DNA of 64,000 bases, from NCBI GenBank assembly GCA_016714645.1, contig JADKCI010000002.1, positions 496,001 through 560,000 on the forward strand. Direction: 5' to 3'. Below are positions 44,617-54,957 of the stretch, piece by piece. The stretch is from Chromatiaceae bacterium. Its GTDB lineage: Bacteria > Pseudomonadota > Gammaproteobacteria > Chromatiales > Chromatiaceae. A program made the position numbers and the translations under genes. Below the pieces are notes generated by a model, which worked only from the letters and a program-made list of their open reading frames with translations, did no database searches and had not been told where the DNA came from. The first letter of the stretch is position 1. Each line of letters begins with the position of its first letter.

Positions 44617-46546
44617 CTAAAGAGGCAACGGCTCGATGGAATCCCATTGCTTGTCCTTGACCATGACGAAGCGGCAACGCCCCTCGGCAAGCTCGGCCCA
44701 GAGATGGGCGATCTGGCGGTCATCCTCGGCCGATTTCCAGCGATCCGCGCCCTTGTATTCAACAGCCAGGATGGGGCCGGGTTTGCCGTGGGTACCGGGC
44801 AATTAACAGAGGAAGTCGGGGTAAGATCGCTCATCGGTCTTCTGGAGGAAGAAGCTGCAGCCCTCGCGCCGGACCAGGTTGCGGACCCAGAACTGGATGC
44901 GACCCTTTTGGGCCTGGGTGTCCAGCCAGCAGGCGCAGGCGAACTTCTCCTTGCTGTCGAAATCGCCGATGCGGCCGTAAAAGTGCTTGCGGAAATCGAA
45001 GTGGCCGAAGTGCCCATCGTAATCACGGCTGGGGGCATAAGCCTGATGGTGAAACTCGAAGACCAGGCCGGGATTATCCAGGTTACCGACGGCCACGCGG
45101 GATGATGCGGGGTCCTCGCCAAACAGAGTCTGCTGGTAGGCTTGGCCTATCGCTTGCTCGCGATATTCCCGGATACGTGCCTCAATCAGGTTACGAATCT
45201 GGAATTTCTGCAAGTTGACGCGCGCCAGGGTCAGGCCAGGTTCCCCGAGCAAATAGGACAGCCAGGCCGATACGAAGCCCATCTTGTTGGCATGGTTGAG
45301 GGACTCCTCCGGCAGGTTACGACATAGCCAGGTCGCCAGGCGCACCAGGTCCCAATGCTCAGGCTGGTAGGACAGGCCTAGATCGCGCTGCAATTCCGGC
45401 AAGAAGCGGGATACCACGTGGCCCGAATCATTTTCGATGTCGATTTCACCGAGTTCCGCGATCTTAAAGCCTTCATTCAAGGCGGAGAGGTCCCGGGCGC
45501 TTGGCTTGGCATCGTAAGGGGACAAGTCCCAGGGGTACTCCAGGATTTCGGGGTCATCGAATAGGCGCAACTGAACGGATCCATCCGCATCCCGTATCCG
45601 CAACGCCAGGCCCGGCACCCGCAGGCGCTCACCGAGTTCCGCGGGTGTCTGGAAGAACTCGATGGCGGTGGTACGGCTGATTTCCCCTGCCTCGGCGATG
45701 GCGGTCGCGGCGATTTCGGTCGTCACCGAGGTTTTCAGGGCTGCTGTCTCTTCCTCGGTCAGGGGCTTGTCGATGGTCAGGGTGTGATACCTGCCGTCCC
45801 AGTTCACCTTGTCCCGCAGGGTCTTGGGCAGGTGCTTGAGATCCGGCCTTTCCATCAAACCGATCGTCACCGGCCGCATGAAGATGCGTCCCTGATGGCC
45901 ATCCAGGTCCAAGCGACCTTGGGCGGGGTGGGCGGCGGCCACGAATTCGCCCACCTCCCGCCGCTCGAAGCCAGCCCCGGCCACCAGTCGGTCACGCAGG
46001 GTGTTGGCGGTCTCGGCAAAGTTGCGGGAGACAACGAAGGCGTAAGACTGATTCAGGGCTCTGGTCTGCCGATGGCTCGCCCCCGGCTGGCGTAGGATCC
46101 GGCCGAGCAATTGCTCCACCCCCGTGGCTGAGGAGAGGGAGGCCATGCTCACCAGGATGTAGGCAAAGGGGCAGTCCCAACCCTCGGCCAGGGCCTTTTG
46201 GGTGATAACAAACTTCACCGGACAGGCCGGATCGGCAAGGCCCAGCTGGTAGGTTGCCTCGACCTGCTCCAAGCCCTTTTCCTCGCCTGTGGCGACCACG
46301 ATTTCCCCGGCGGGAATGCGGTGGTTGGCGATCAGCTCCTGGCGTACATGCTCGCAGTCCAGGGTTTCCGCACCCGACCGGCGCGGCTCGGACTGGATGA
46401 GGACGATGGGCCGGAGGTAATTGGCGCCCGCCCTATGCTCCTCCTCGGCCAGCTTGTGCAAGGCTTCCCGGCGGCCGATGGCATCCGCCAGGCACTGCCG
46501 CCAATTGGGCTCGGCCTCCAGCACCACCGGTAGCTTGATCATTTCC
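44617..46546 (-). pseudogene. Type III-like restriction enzyme (Res) remnant: 5' part lost at an IS, nonsense codon in nuclease domain
   Basis: The minus-strand frame runs from the IS edge (46546) to a TAA at 44803-44805, then continues in the same frame to 44617. Helicase domain 2 is present (ITQKALAEGWDCPFAYILVS, GVEQLLGRILRQPGA). The C-terminal nuclease region has YPDFL before the stop and AVEYKG after it, the PD...ExK pair of Res endonucleases. Walker A and DEAD motifs are missing because everything upstream of EMIKLPVVLEAEP is gone. The TAA replaces one residue between FLC and LPGTHG; a single CAA-to-TAA change would explain it. Confidence 0.85.
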
Positions 46547-48079
46547 GGCTCTCTTACGTTTGGTATGGGCAAGGGGTCTGACGCCTTTGATTCATGCTGC
46601 GACCGTGGCACACGCGTTGAGTTTGAAGGGGGATGCCGGTAGGTGACGGAGCTTGCCGACCAGGAGGTAGGCGATGGTGATCAGGTGCTGGGTGGTGCCA
46701 TAGCCACGGGCCTTGGCCTTAGCGGCCTGGATGAGCGCATTGGCCCCTTCGACCCGGCCGTTAGTGAGTTTGGAATCGAAGGCGTTGAGGATGCCGTCCC
46801 AGTGGTTCTTGAGGGTCGTGGCGACCTGCTTCATGGGTTCGAGGAGGCAGCGGCGTGCCCAGCGGTACCCCTGCTCCAGCAGCGGTTCGGCCTCCGCGCG
46901 GTTGGCGGCCCGGTGGAACCTCTCGCGCAGGGCTTCTTTGATGCGAAACGCCCGGTGGGTCTTGAGGTTCAGGCGCTTGAGATCGGTGTAGTGGCTGATC
47001 TGGCGGATGCTCCCGTCCTGCTTGTCCTTGAGCCACCGGTAGCGGCGACGTTTGAGGCTAGGGGTGGATTTCGCCTCTTGGCGGCGGACCTCGTCGACCG
47101 CCTGGTTGACCCGTTGGACGACGTGCAACTCATCGCAGGTGACGTCGGCCCAGGGCAGGACCTCGGCGATCCCCGCACGGGAGCGGGCGGACAGGTCGAT
47201 GCAGACGTGGCGCACCTTCTCCGCGCAGCCGCCGTGGGCCGCCAGATCCTCGGCAAACTCGGCCACCACCGAGGCCTTGCGCCCCTCGCAGGCGAACAAC
47301 AGGCGCGCGGCTTCCAGGTCGTGGAACAGGCTGATGTCGTGGTGGCCGCGGCGCGCGGCGGTCTCGTCCAGGCCCACCGCGGCGACGGCGGAGCAGTCCT
47401 CCTGCGCCCGGGCGGTGTCGACGTAGTGGTCGAGGGTGCGCCATCCGCGACCGTCGCTCACCCCCAGGAGCGGGGCGACCTGACGCACCGTCATGGCCCC
47501 CGCCAGGGTCACGATCAGGGCTTCCATCAACGGGGTGAACCCGCTGCCCTCCCGCGCCCAGGGCACCGGCACCTGGGTGGTCTTGCCGCACGCCTCGCAG
47601 CGCACCCGCGGGACCTTGGCGCGGAGGTACGCCGGGTACGGGAAGACGTTCAGATGCCGCCACTGCCGCTCCTGGGTGTCGTGCACCGGCTGGTGCTCGG
47701 CCCCGCAGTGCGGGCAGACGAAGCGGCTCCCCGCGGCGAAGCCGACCCCAAAGTCGATGCGCCCGGCCTGGGGATCGAAGGCCACCTCGGCCACCTTCCA
47801 CGGCGCTTGCAGGCCGAGGGCCACAGTGAACAGCGCGGTCGAAGTCAAGGGGTACCTCCGGCGCGACGGCCGACGAAAATGGGCAGTAGGAAAAGGCATC
47901 TCCGCCGGACCGTTGCCCCCCTGTCGCCGCTCTTGCTCGCCGGACCGTCTGGTGCGCCCGAGCGGGGCGCCGGGGAGCGGCTCGCGGATGCCGCCTGGTT
48001 ACCAACAAGGCGTGTCCTCACCTGGGGTTCCGGGGGGCGGGTCCCAACCCCCCCTACCCACACTAAACGGAACAGACCC
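46547..48079 (-). mobile_element. ISL3-type insertion sequence, 1533 bp
   Basis: Imperfect terminal inverted repeats of about 29 bp define the ends: GGCTCTCTTACGTTTGG at 46547 inwards, and GGGTCTGTTCCGTTTAG read inwards from 48079 on the minus strand. The match continues for another dozen bases with a few mismatches. One transposase gene fills the element. The flanking eight bases differ (TCATTTCC left, GGTAACTA right), so there is no target duplication, as expected if a deletion removed one side. The element lies exactly between truncated res and mod genes. Confidence 0.88.
46592..47848 (-). CDS. ISL3 family transposase
   Basis: 418 residues from TTG 47848, chosen because GGAGG lies seven bases upstream; the in-frame extension to 47899 is Arg-rich and unlikely. 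The N-terminal zinc finger (CPHCG...CEACG, about 45-95) is typical of ISL3. The DDE catalytic core includes AVGLDETAARRGHH, VCIDLSARSRAG and, near the C-terminus, NGRVEGANALIQAAKAKARG. No stop or frameshift, so probably active. Confidence 0.93.
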   Translation of the reverse strand: MTSTALFTVALGLQAPWKVAEVAFDPQAGRIDFGVGFAAGSRFVCPHCGAEHQPVHDTQERQWRHLNVFPYPAYLRAKVPRVRCEACGKTTQVPVPWAREGSGFTPLMEALIVTLAGAMTVRQVAPLLGVSDGRGWRTLDHYVDTARAQEDCSAVAAVGLDETAARRGHHDISLFHDLEAARLLFACEGRKASVVAEFAEDLAAHGGCAEKVRHVCIDLSARSRAGIAEVLPWADVTCDELHVVQRVNQAVDEVRRQEAKSTPSLKRRRYRWLKDKQDGSIRQISHYTDLKRLNLKTHRAFRIKEALRERFHRAANRAEAEPLLEQGYRWARRCLLEPMKQVATTLKNHWDGILNAFDSKLTNGRVEGANALIQAAKAKARGYGTTQHLITIAYLLVGKLRHLPASPFKLNACATVAA

Positions 48080-49677
48080 GGTAACTATCCTTGTAGGCAA
48101 AGCCGTCTCCGCCCGTGTTGGAGGGTGGGTCGATATAGATACACTTCATCCTTTCCCGGTATTTTTCCCGCAGAATCTCCAGTGCCTGCCAGTTATCCGA
48201 CTGGATCGCCACGCCATCCAGCGCCCCCTCTAGCGGCACGCTGGCCGTGATGGCGGCCAATAGCGACCACTTGAAATTCTCATCAAAGTTGCCCGTGTCG
48301 ATCGGCAGGGGTAAGTAGGTGCCGGGTACGGAATCCGGGGCCGGGTTGTCGCCCAAGGCGATCCGGATTTGGGTGGGGGCGGTGGCACGCAGGCAATCGC
48401 CGACCGTCGCGCGGTCCCCTAACCCCAGTGCCCTCCACTCCTCGCGCTGCCGGGTGACGATGGCCTCGAGGTGCCCGGCCAACCACTCAGGCGCCAGCCG
48501 TTCCAGGCGGTCCAGGGTGATGACGTAACGGGTCTCAAGGACCAGCTTCTTTTTTTCCACAGGGACTTTTGAAAATCCTCTAGGGTGGCCAGGAAGTCGA
48601 TGATCGGTATCCCGATCTCCCGCACTAGCCTGGCCAGGCGCAGGGCGCGCCGCGAGAGGTCGGTCTCGGTGGTGGCGCCAGCCAGCACCTGATCCAGGTT
48701 GAGTACTTCGGTCTTGATGAAGATGTCGAGGTCGGCGCTCAGGGCCTCCCGGAGCCGTTTGTGGATGAAGAAGTCGCTCTGGTTGCGGGCTATGAAGCGG
48801 TGGAGCCAGCGCCGGATTTCCAGGCTGAGGGCCGTTGGGGCGCCAGCCTTCTGGGCGGCATTGACGATCTCATCCTTGTGCCGGTCACTCTGGGCACCCT
48901 TGAGATAGCTCAACACCACCTTGACGACATCCCCCTCCCGCCGGCCGGCCCTGATTTCGTAGTGGGCCTTGTCATTGGTTTTGAGGGCGGCGCGGGTGGC
49001 TTGCAGGCCCTCCGGCTCGACCGTGAAGAGCAGGCGCTGACCATTGCTTAGGCGCACGGGGAAGTCGGTGAAGATGTCGCCGGATTTGATGTAGTACATG
49101 TCCTCCGTGGCCCAGTGGAATTCAGTGTCCTCGCCGGTGGAGCGGATGTAACGGGCGCCACCCCGGCCATAGCGCCGGGCGACGATGAAGTCGCCGTCCT
49201 GATAATGGCGGGAGAAGAACCGATAGAGGCGGTTGAGGACCTCGGCCCGGTCCTGGCTGGCCGTCCGGCGGCTAGTCAGGGTGGCGAGGCGGCCGCGATA
49301 TTCGGCCACCAGGTGCTGGGAAATGGGGATGGCTTCCGCCTGGATTAGGATGGCCTCCCGTTGCTGGGCGGTCATGCCTGGCTTGAGAACCAGTTGGGAC
49401 TCGATTTCCCGCAGGTGGAAGTTGTCTCCCGCCGCGCCTTCCAGATCCGAAACCTGAAAGGCGCTGTCGAGGAGTTCAATCAGTCGCCCTCCCACCAGCC
49501 GGGCGTCTTCCTTGTCGGAGACGACCTCCCCCAGAAAGGCCCGCACCTCGCGGTTGTGGTGGCGGATGATGCGGGTAGAAGCCGAAATCCAGGGCTTGGG
49601 CCTCATCCATCTGGATAGAGTTCCGCCTTTAGGGCGACGAAACGGGTTTCGGCCTGGCACTGGGCGGTGGTGGTCAT
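48080..49677 (-). pseudogene. Type III-like DNA-methyltransferase (Mod) remnant, frameshifted and truncated by the IS
   Basis: Starts at ATG 49677 (MTTTAQCQAETRFVALKAEL). Two single-base insertions lie close to the start: after ELYPD, and between DFGFY and RIIRHHNREV. A third frameshift sits in an A7 run (48553-48559), between EDFQKSLW and EKKKLVLETRYV. The coding sequence reaches the methyltransferase motif and stops at the IS edge, a few codons past DPPSNTGGDGFAYKDSY; the usual motif is DPPY-NTG, so Tyr is replaced by Ser. The downstream half of the enzyme is absent. About 1.2 kb of the N-terminal region reads cleanly in one frame. Confidence 0.82.
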
Positions 49678-49904
49678 GAGTGGGCCTTCGTTAGCGGGCC
49701 TTGGCGATTAAAGATTGAATCATTGATATACAAGGTTTTTTATCACCGAAGGCCCAGCGGGTGTTAGAATGAGGCCCTATAGTAAGGCTTCCGAACCGGA
49801 TGCCGAACCCCTGATGCGACAATCGTCCGCCCGCGCTGGATCGAGGGTACTGCCGACCGGCGGTACTTTCGCTCGGGGCAAAGGTGACCTGACGGAGCTT
49901 TGAG

Positions 49905-52163
49905 ATGAGCGACACCCTGGCCAGCCCCGCCTTTACCCCCGAAGGCATCGAGCGCCGCCCCCTGCACGTTTTCAGCGAGAAGGCGTATCTCGATTATTCG
50001 ATGTACGTCATCCTCGACCGCGCCCTGCCGCACCTGGGGGACGGCCTTAAGCCGGTGCAGCGGCGCATCCTCTATGCCATGTCCGAGCTCGGCCTCTCCG
50101 CCGCCTCCAAGCACAAGAAGTCCGCCCGCACCGTCGGCGATGTCCTGGGCAAGTTCCACCCCCATGGCGACACGGCCTGCTACGAGGCCATGGTGCTCAT
50201 GGCCCAGTCCTTCTCCTATCGCTACCCCCTCATCGACGGCCAGGGTAACTGGGGCTCCCCGGACGAGCCCAAGTCCTTCGCCGCCATGCGCTACACCGAG
50301 GCGCGCCTCACCCCCTACGCCGAGGTCCTGCTCGGCGAGCTGGCCCAGGGCACCGTGGACTGGCAGCCCAATTTCGATGGCACCCTGGAGGAACCCCGGC
50401 TCCTGCCGGCGCGCCTGCCCAACATTCTCCTCAACGGCGCCACCGGCATCGCCGTGGGCATGGCCACCGACATCCCGCCGCACAACCTTCGCGAGGTCGC
50501 CCGCGCCTGCATTCACCTCCTGGATCACCCTGAGGCGACCATCCCGGAGCTGATGGCCTTCATCCCCGGCCCCGACTATCCCACCGCCGCGACCATCATC
50601 ACGCCCACCGCCGAGATCCGCCGCCTCTACGAGACCGGCAACGGCAGTGTCCGCCAGCGCGCCCGCTATGAACTGGAGCAGGGCGACATCGTCATCACCG
50701 CCTTGCCCTACCAGGTCTCCGGCAATCGCATTCTGGAGCAGATCGCCGCCCAGATGCGCGACAAAAAGTTGCCCTGGCTGGAAGACTTGCGCGACGAATC
50801 CGACCACGAGGCGCCGACGCGGCTGGTACTGATCCCCCGCGACCGCCGCGTCCCCGTCGAGCGGCTCATGTCCCACCTCTACGCCACCACCGACCTGGAG
50901 CGCTCCTACCGCGTCAACCTCAACCTCATCGGCCTCGATGGCCGGCCGCGCGTCTATGACCTCAAGGGTGTACTCCAGGCCTGGCTGACCTTCCGCCACC
51001 AGACGGTACGCCGCCGCCTCCAGCACCGCCTCGACCAGGTCCTCAACCGTCTGCATCTGCTGGAAGGCCTGCTGATCGCCTTCCTCAACCTGGATGAAGT
51101 GATCCGCATCATCCGCGCCGAGGACGAGCCCAAGCCGGTGCTCATGGCCGCCTTTGGCCTGGACGAGGCCCAGGCCGACTATGTCCTCAACACCCGGCTG
51201 CGCCAACTCGCCCGGCTGGAGGAGATGCGCATCCGCGCCGAGCAGGCCGAGTTGGCGGCGGAACGCGATGGCCTGGCGCGACTCCTGGGCGATGAGACCG
51301 CGCTGCGCGGCCTGATTCAGGACGAGATCCGCCGGGATGCCGACAAGTACGGCGACGACCGGCGCTCGCCACTCCAGGAGGCCCGCCTCGCCATCGCCCT
51401 TGACGACAGCGAGCTTAGCCCCAGCGAGCCGGTCACTGTGGTCCTGTCCGAGAAGGGCTGGGTGCGGGCCGCCAAGGGCCACGACATCGACCCTGGCAGC
51501 CTGGCCTACAAGGCCGGGGACGGCTACCTCGCCGCCGCCCGGCTGAAATCCAACCAGGCCGTCATCTTTCTCGACAGCACCGGGCGGAGCTACTCCTTAC
51601 CCGCCATGAGCCTACCTTCCGCGCGCGGTCAGGGCGAACCTCTCACCGGCAAGCTGACCCCGCCCCCGGGCGCCCGCTTCGTCGCCGTCCTGGGTGGGGA
51701 GGGTGGCCAGCGGGTCATCCTGGCCAGTGACGCCGGCTATGGCTTCGTCACCACCCTCGACGACCTCCAGGCCAAGCCGAAGGGCGGCAAGGCGGTCCTG
51801 AGCCTGCCGGCGGGGGCTCGGGTTATGCCACCCCCGCTGGTGTTCAACAGTGGTTCCGATCGCCTGGCGGTGATCGGCTCCGGCGGGCATCTGCTGGTAT
51901 TCCCCGTCGCCGAGCTGCCGGAGATGCCCCGGGGCAAGGGCAACAAGCTCATCGCCATCCCCAAGGCCAAGCCCGGGGAGGAGCAGGAGCGGGTCAGCCA
52001 CCTGGCGGTGATTCATCAGGGCGGTGGCCTGGTCATCATCGCGGGCAAGCGGCGCTATAGCCTCAAGCCCGCCGATCTGGATGCCTTCCAGGGGGAGCGG
52101 GGGAGAAGAGGGCGGCTGTTGCCGCGGGGGTTTCAGCGGGTGGAGGGGGTGGAGGTGGCTTGA
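49905..52163 (+). CDS. parC: DNA topoisomerase IV subunit A
   Basis: 752 residues. The breakage-reunion domain has the active-site Tyr in AAMRYTEARLTPYAE and the quinolone-region motif FHPHGDTACYEAM. The C-terminal beta-pinwheel is shorter than in GyrA and lacks a GyrA-box, so it is ParC. It decatenates sister chromosomes with ParE, which is not in this window. Starts at ATG 49905 after a purine-rich ribosome-binding site. Confidence 0.95.
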   Translation: MSDTLASPAFTPEGIERRPLHVFSEKAYLDYSMYVILDRALPHLGDGLKPVQRRILYAMSELGLSAASKHKKSARTVGDVLGKFHPHGDTACYEAMVLMAQSFSYRYPLIDGQGNWGSPDEPKSFAAMRYTEARLTPYAEVLLGELAQGTVDWQPNFDGTLEEPRLLPARLPNILLNGATGIAVGMATDIPPHNLREVARACIHLLDHPEATIPELMAFIPGPDYPTAATIITPTAEIRRLYETGNGSVRQRARYELEQGDIVITALPYQVSGNRILEQIAAQMRDKKLPWLEDLRDESDHEAPTRLVLIPRDRRVPVERLMSHLYATTDLERSYRVNLNLIGLDGRPRVYDLKGVLQAWLTFRHQTVRRRLQHRLDQVLNRLHLLEGLLIAFLNLDEVIRIIRAEDEPKPVLMAAFGLDEAQADYVLNTRLRQLARLEEMRIRAEQAELAAERDGLARLLGDETALRGLIQDEIRRDADKYGDDRRSPLQEARLAIALDDSELSPSEPVTVVLSEKGWVRAAKGHDIDPGSLAYKAGDGYLAAARLKSNQAVIFLDSTGRSYSLPAMSLPSARGQGEPLTGKLTPPPGARFVAVLGGEGGQRVILASDAGYGFVTTLDDLQAKPKGGKAVLSLPAGARVMPPPLVFNSGSDRLAVIGSGGHLLVFPVAELPEMPRGKGNKLIAIPKAKPGEEQERVSHLAVIHQGGGLVIIAGKRRYSLKPADLDAFQGERGRRGRLLPRGFQRVEGVEVA

Positions 52164-52197
52164 CCGCGGGCAGACCGGAGGGGCATGCCTGTGCTCC

Positions 52198-52497
52198 CTA
52201 TTCGTTGTCGGCCAATTCCGGGTCCCAACCCTTCCGCCGCGCGGACTGGATGACCCGGTCATAGAGTTCGGCGTGGCGTTGTTGCAGTTCCGGGGGCAGG
52301 CGGCTGGGCAGGTTGCCGACCTTGTCCCATTCATCTTGCACCCGTTCCATCAGGCCCTGCATGCGACCGATATCCCAGCCCCGACAATCTTCCGTTTCCG
52401 GGATAAAACCGAACAGCCAACCATCCAGCACAATCCGGCCCAACTGGGTTATGCCGTGATGGTCGTTGTCGAGGCCTGCATAGAGGTTTTGCATCAT
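52198..52497 (-). CDS. Small conserved protein of the cbbQO group
   Basis: 99 residues, starting MMQNLYAGLDNDHHGITQLG. Soluble, acidic at the C-terminus (GWDPELADNE), with VLDGWLFGFIPETEDCRGWD and LPSRLPPELQQRHAELYD stretches. From memory, similar small proteins accompany cbbQ/cbbO in other autotrophs, but I cannot name a function. Starts six bases after the cbbO stop, so it is very likely co-translated. It is the last gene of the RuBisCO cluster and converges with parC. Confidence 0.65.
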   Translation of the reverse strand: MMQNLYAGLDNDHHGITQLGRIVLDGWLFGFIPETEDCRGWDIGRMQGLMERVQDEWDKVGNLPSRLPPELQQRHAELYDRVIQSARRKGWDPELADNE

Positions 52498-52503
52498 CTG
52501 TTC

Positions 52504-54846
52504 CTATCGGGTGAGGCCGGCATAGAGCAGCGGCAGCTTTTCGGGTAGCCGTTGCACATGATCCACGACCATGTAGTTGTTCTGCCCAAAAATCCGTGAG
52601 ACGTAATTATCCGCGCGCGGGTCCAGGCTCATGCAGTAAGTGACGACACCCAGCTTGGTGACTTCTTCCACCGCCTTCTTGGTGTCATGGCGCAGGTACT
52701 GCGGATCGCGCACGTCCACGTCCGCCGGCTCGCCGTCGGTGATGACGATGAGCAACTTCTTGGCCGAGCGCTGAAGCTGCAGGTGGTGGCCGGCATGGCG
52801 GATAGCCGCGCCCATGCGGGTGGAGAGTTGCCCGGTCATGCCCGCCAACCGGGCCTTGGGTGTCTCGTCCCAGTGCTGGTCGAAGTCCTTGAAACGGTAG
52901 TACTCGACGTCGTGGCGTCCATCCGAGCAAAAGCCATGAATCGCGAAGGGGTCGCCGACCTTGTTGATGGCGTCGGCCAATAGCACGCAGGCTTGCTGGG
53001 TCAGTTCGCGTACCGAATATTCCTGGTCTTGGACCTTTTCATTGGTCGATTCGGATAAATCCAGCAGCACCAGGATCGAGAAGTCGCGGGTCTTGCGCAC
53101 GCTGCGCATCATGATGCGCGGATCTGGCTGATTGCCCAGGCGGATGTCGATTAAGCTGCCAATGGCCGCGTTGATGTCGATCTCGTCACCGTCTTCCAGC
53201 CTGCGGATACGCTGCACGCCCTGGGGCTGCATGGCATCAAGCAGGAACTTCATGCGGTGAATCTCGCGCTTGTATTGGGTGGTAATGGCGTCGATGACCT
53301 GCAAATCGCCGGCCTTGGCGCGTTTTTCCAGCACGGTGGCCCAGGCCGGACGCTCCAACTGAATCTGATAATCCCACTCGGAATAGTGGTAGGGGTCGGA
53401 CACCGGCTCCTTGCCTTCCAGTTCGTTGAAGCTCTTGCCCATGTCCTCGTAGGGAAACAGCTCCGTGCTCAGCACCCAGATTTCCTCGGCATCGTCGCCG
53501 GCGGTTTCGACATCGATCTCGTTAGCCATCTCGATCGCGCTGACGTATTTGCGCACCTGCTTGATGGACTCGTAGCCGGCGTTGGCGGCCTTGTGAAAAT
53601 CAAATTCCTCGAATTCCCAGAAATAGCGATTGTCGTCGCGATAGGGAGCGGTGAGCAGATCGGTGCGCGGATTGAAGGGGATGTGCTTGCCCGCGAGGCT
53701 GTGCGCCAGCGTAACGCCGATGTCCCAACTGGTGTGGTTGTCCTCCAGCCGGTCCTGGGCCAAGGCGAACAGGGCACGGCCTTCGAGTATCCAGGGATCG
53801 CTATCCTGATAACCGTCGTCGAGCAGGGCGCGCGCCAGGCGGTTGAGGTAATCGCCGACGCTCTTGTTCATCTCCGGCGTGGCCCTGTGCAGCTTGCTCC
53901 AAAGTTGCTTGAGACCCGGGAAGCGGCGGATCGACAGGGTTTCGACGCGGGCGTCTTCGATGACCGCAATCACCGCCATCTGCATGGGGTTCAAGGCCTC
54001 GGCGGAGATGGGCCGCCGGGTTTCGACGACATGGGCGGCGCAATGGGCGGCGGTGGCGCGGTACAGTTCCAGACCAGAAACCGGCGCCTGGCCCTCCGGT
54101 GCGAAATCGTCGAGGGCATCCGGCAGATGCAGCAAGTAGGCCTCGATGTAGGGCCGATAACCTTCGCGGGTCTCGAAGTCGCCCGCCGTGGGGCGCATGA
54201 AGAAATCGCGTGCCCACAGGGCGCGCAGATACATGTTGATACGCCGCTGTACGTCAACCAGCAGGGTGCCCTTGCGCTCCTTTTGCAGCATCGCCAGGGA
54301 CTCTTTGGAGTCGAGGCTGAAATACTTGATCTGCTCTTCGTAGTGGGTACGGTGGGCGTGCGCGCCCCAGAGTGCCCAGCGCCGCAGACCACCCAGGGTC
54401 AGTTGCTGGAACAGCACTTCCAGCTTGTCAAGCATGGGACGCACCCCGCGCGGCGCCTGCGCAATCAGGGTATTGATGAATTGCAGATAGTTGAGGAAAA
54501 GCTGCGCGTCGCCCAGCCGGTTGGCGGCGGTGGGCGAAGTGGCGAGTAGCAGTTCGATCACGGCGCCGGAGGTTCTAGAGGCGAGCGCAAGGGAAGCCGT
54601 GGCGAGATCGCCGATCACGTCCTCGCCGACCTCCTTGGCCACCCGGGGGGCTTCCATAATCCAGGTCTCGACCAGCGAGTCGGCCTTGCCGAGTCCGCGG
54701 ATGGCGGACGCGCCCTTCAGATAATTGTCCAGCCCGCGCGGTGAGAACACCTTGGTGGCCTCGTGCCAGTTGGCGTGCAACACCTCCTGGCTGTGCGGCG
54801 ACAGATCCTCCAGTAGCTCGGCGTAATCGGCAAGATTGATCGACAT
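52504..54846 (-). CDS. cbbO: RuBisCO activase component CbbO (VWA-domain protein)
   Basis: 780 residues. The long N-terminal helical region (CbbO-specific, NorD-like) is followed by a C-terminal von Willebrand factor A domain with a MIDAS motif in VLLDLSEST (about 595-603) and the later ITDGEPADVDV Asp. In the CbbQO system CbbO binds the RuBisCO large subunit and adapts the hexameric AAA+ motor CbbQ to eject inhibitory sugar phosphates. It lies 111 bases downstream of cbbQ. Length and motifs are complete. Confidence 0.93.
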   Translation of the reverse strand: MSINLADYAELLEDLSPHSQEVLHANWHEATKVFSPRGLDNYLKGASAIRGLGKADSLVETWIMEAPRVAKEVGEDVIGDLATASLALASRTSGAVIELLLATSPTAANRLGDAQLFLNYLQFINTLIAQAPRGVRPMLDKLEVLFQQLTLGGLRRWALWGAHAHRTHYEEQIKYFSLDSKESLAMLQKERKGTLLVDVQRRINMYLRALWARDFFMRPTAGDFETREGYRPYIEAYLLHLPDALDDFAPEGQAPVSGLELYRATAAHCAAHVVETRRPISAEALNPMQMAVIAVIEDARVETLSIRRFPGLKQLWSKLHRATPEMNKSVGDYLNRLARALLDDGYQDSDPWILEGRALFALAQDRLEDNHTSWDIGVTLAHSLAGKHIPFNPRTDLLTAPYRDDNRYFWEFEEFDFHKAANAGYESIKQVRKYVSAIEMANEIDVETAGDDAEEIWVLSTELFPYEDMGKSFNELEGKEPVSDPYHYSEWDYQIQLERPAWATVLEKRAKAGDLQVIDAITTQYKREIHRMKFLLDAMQPQGVQRIRRLEDGDEIDINAAIGSLIDIRLGNQPDPRIMMRSVRKTRDFSILVLLDLSESTNEKVQDQEYSVRELTQQACVLLADAINKVGDPFAIHGFCSDGRHDVEYYRFKDFDQHWDETPKARLAGMTGQLSTRMGAAIRHAGHHLQLQRSAKKLLIVITDGEPADVDVRDPQYLRHDTKKAVEEVTKLGVVTYCMSLDPRADNYVSRIFGQNNYMVVDHVQRLPEKLPLLYAGLTR

Positions 54847-54957
54847 GGTTCACCTCGGTTGGCGGCATCTAACCCGGATGTGGCGCGGCGGAATCCAGGA
54901 GGTGTCTCCGCATTCCCGGATTTCGCTAAGGCTGCATCCGGGCTACGGGGTGCATCC

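Noticed and set aside
46643..48250. 535-residue plus-strand frame across the IS
   Set aside because: It is the antisense of the ISL3 transposase and crosses the IS boundary.
52504..54846. CbbO considered as NorD (nitric oxide reductase accessory)
   Set aside because: Both are VWA proteins, but position directly behind cbbL-cbbS-cbbQ and absence of norCB favour CbbO.
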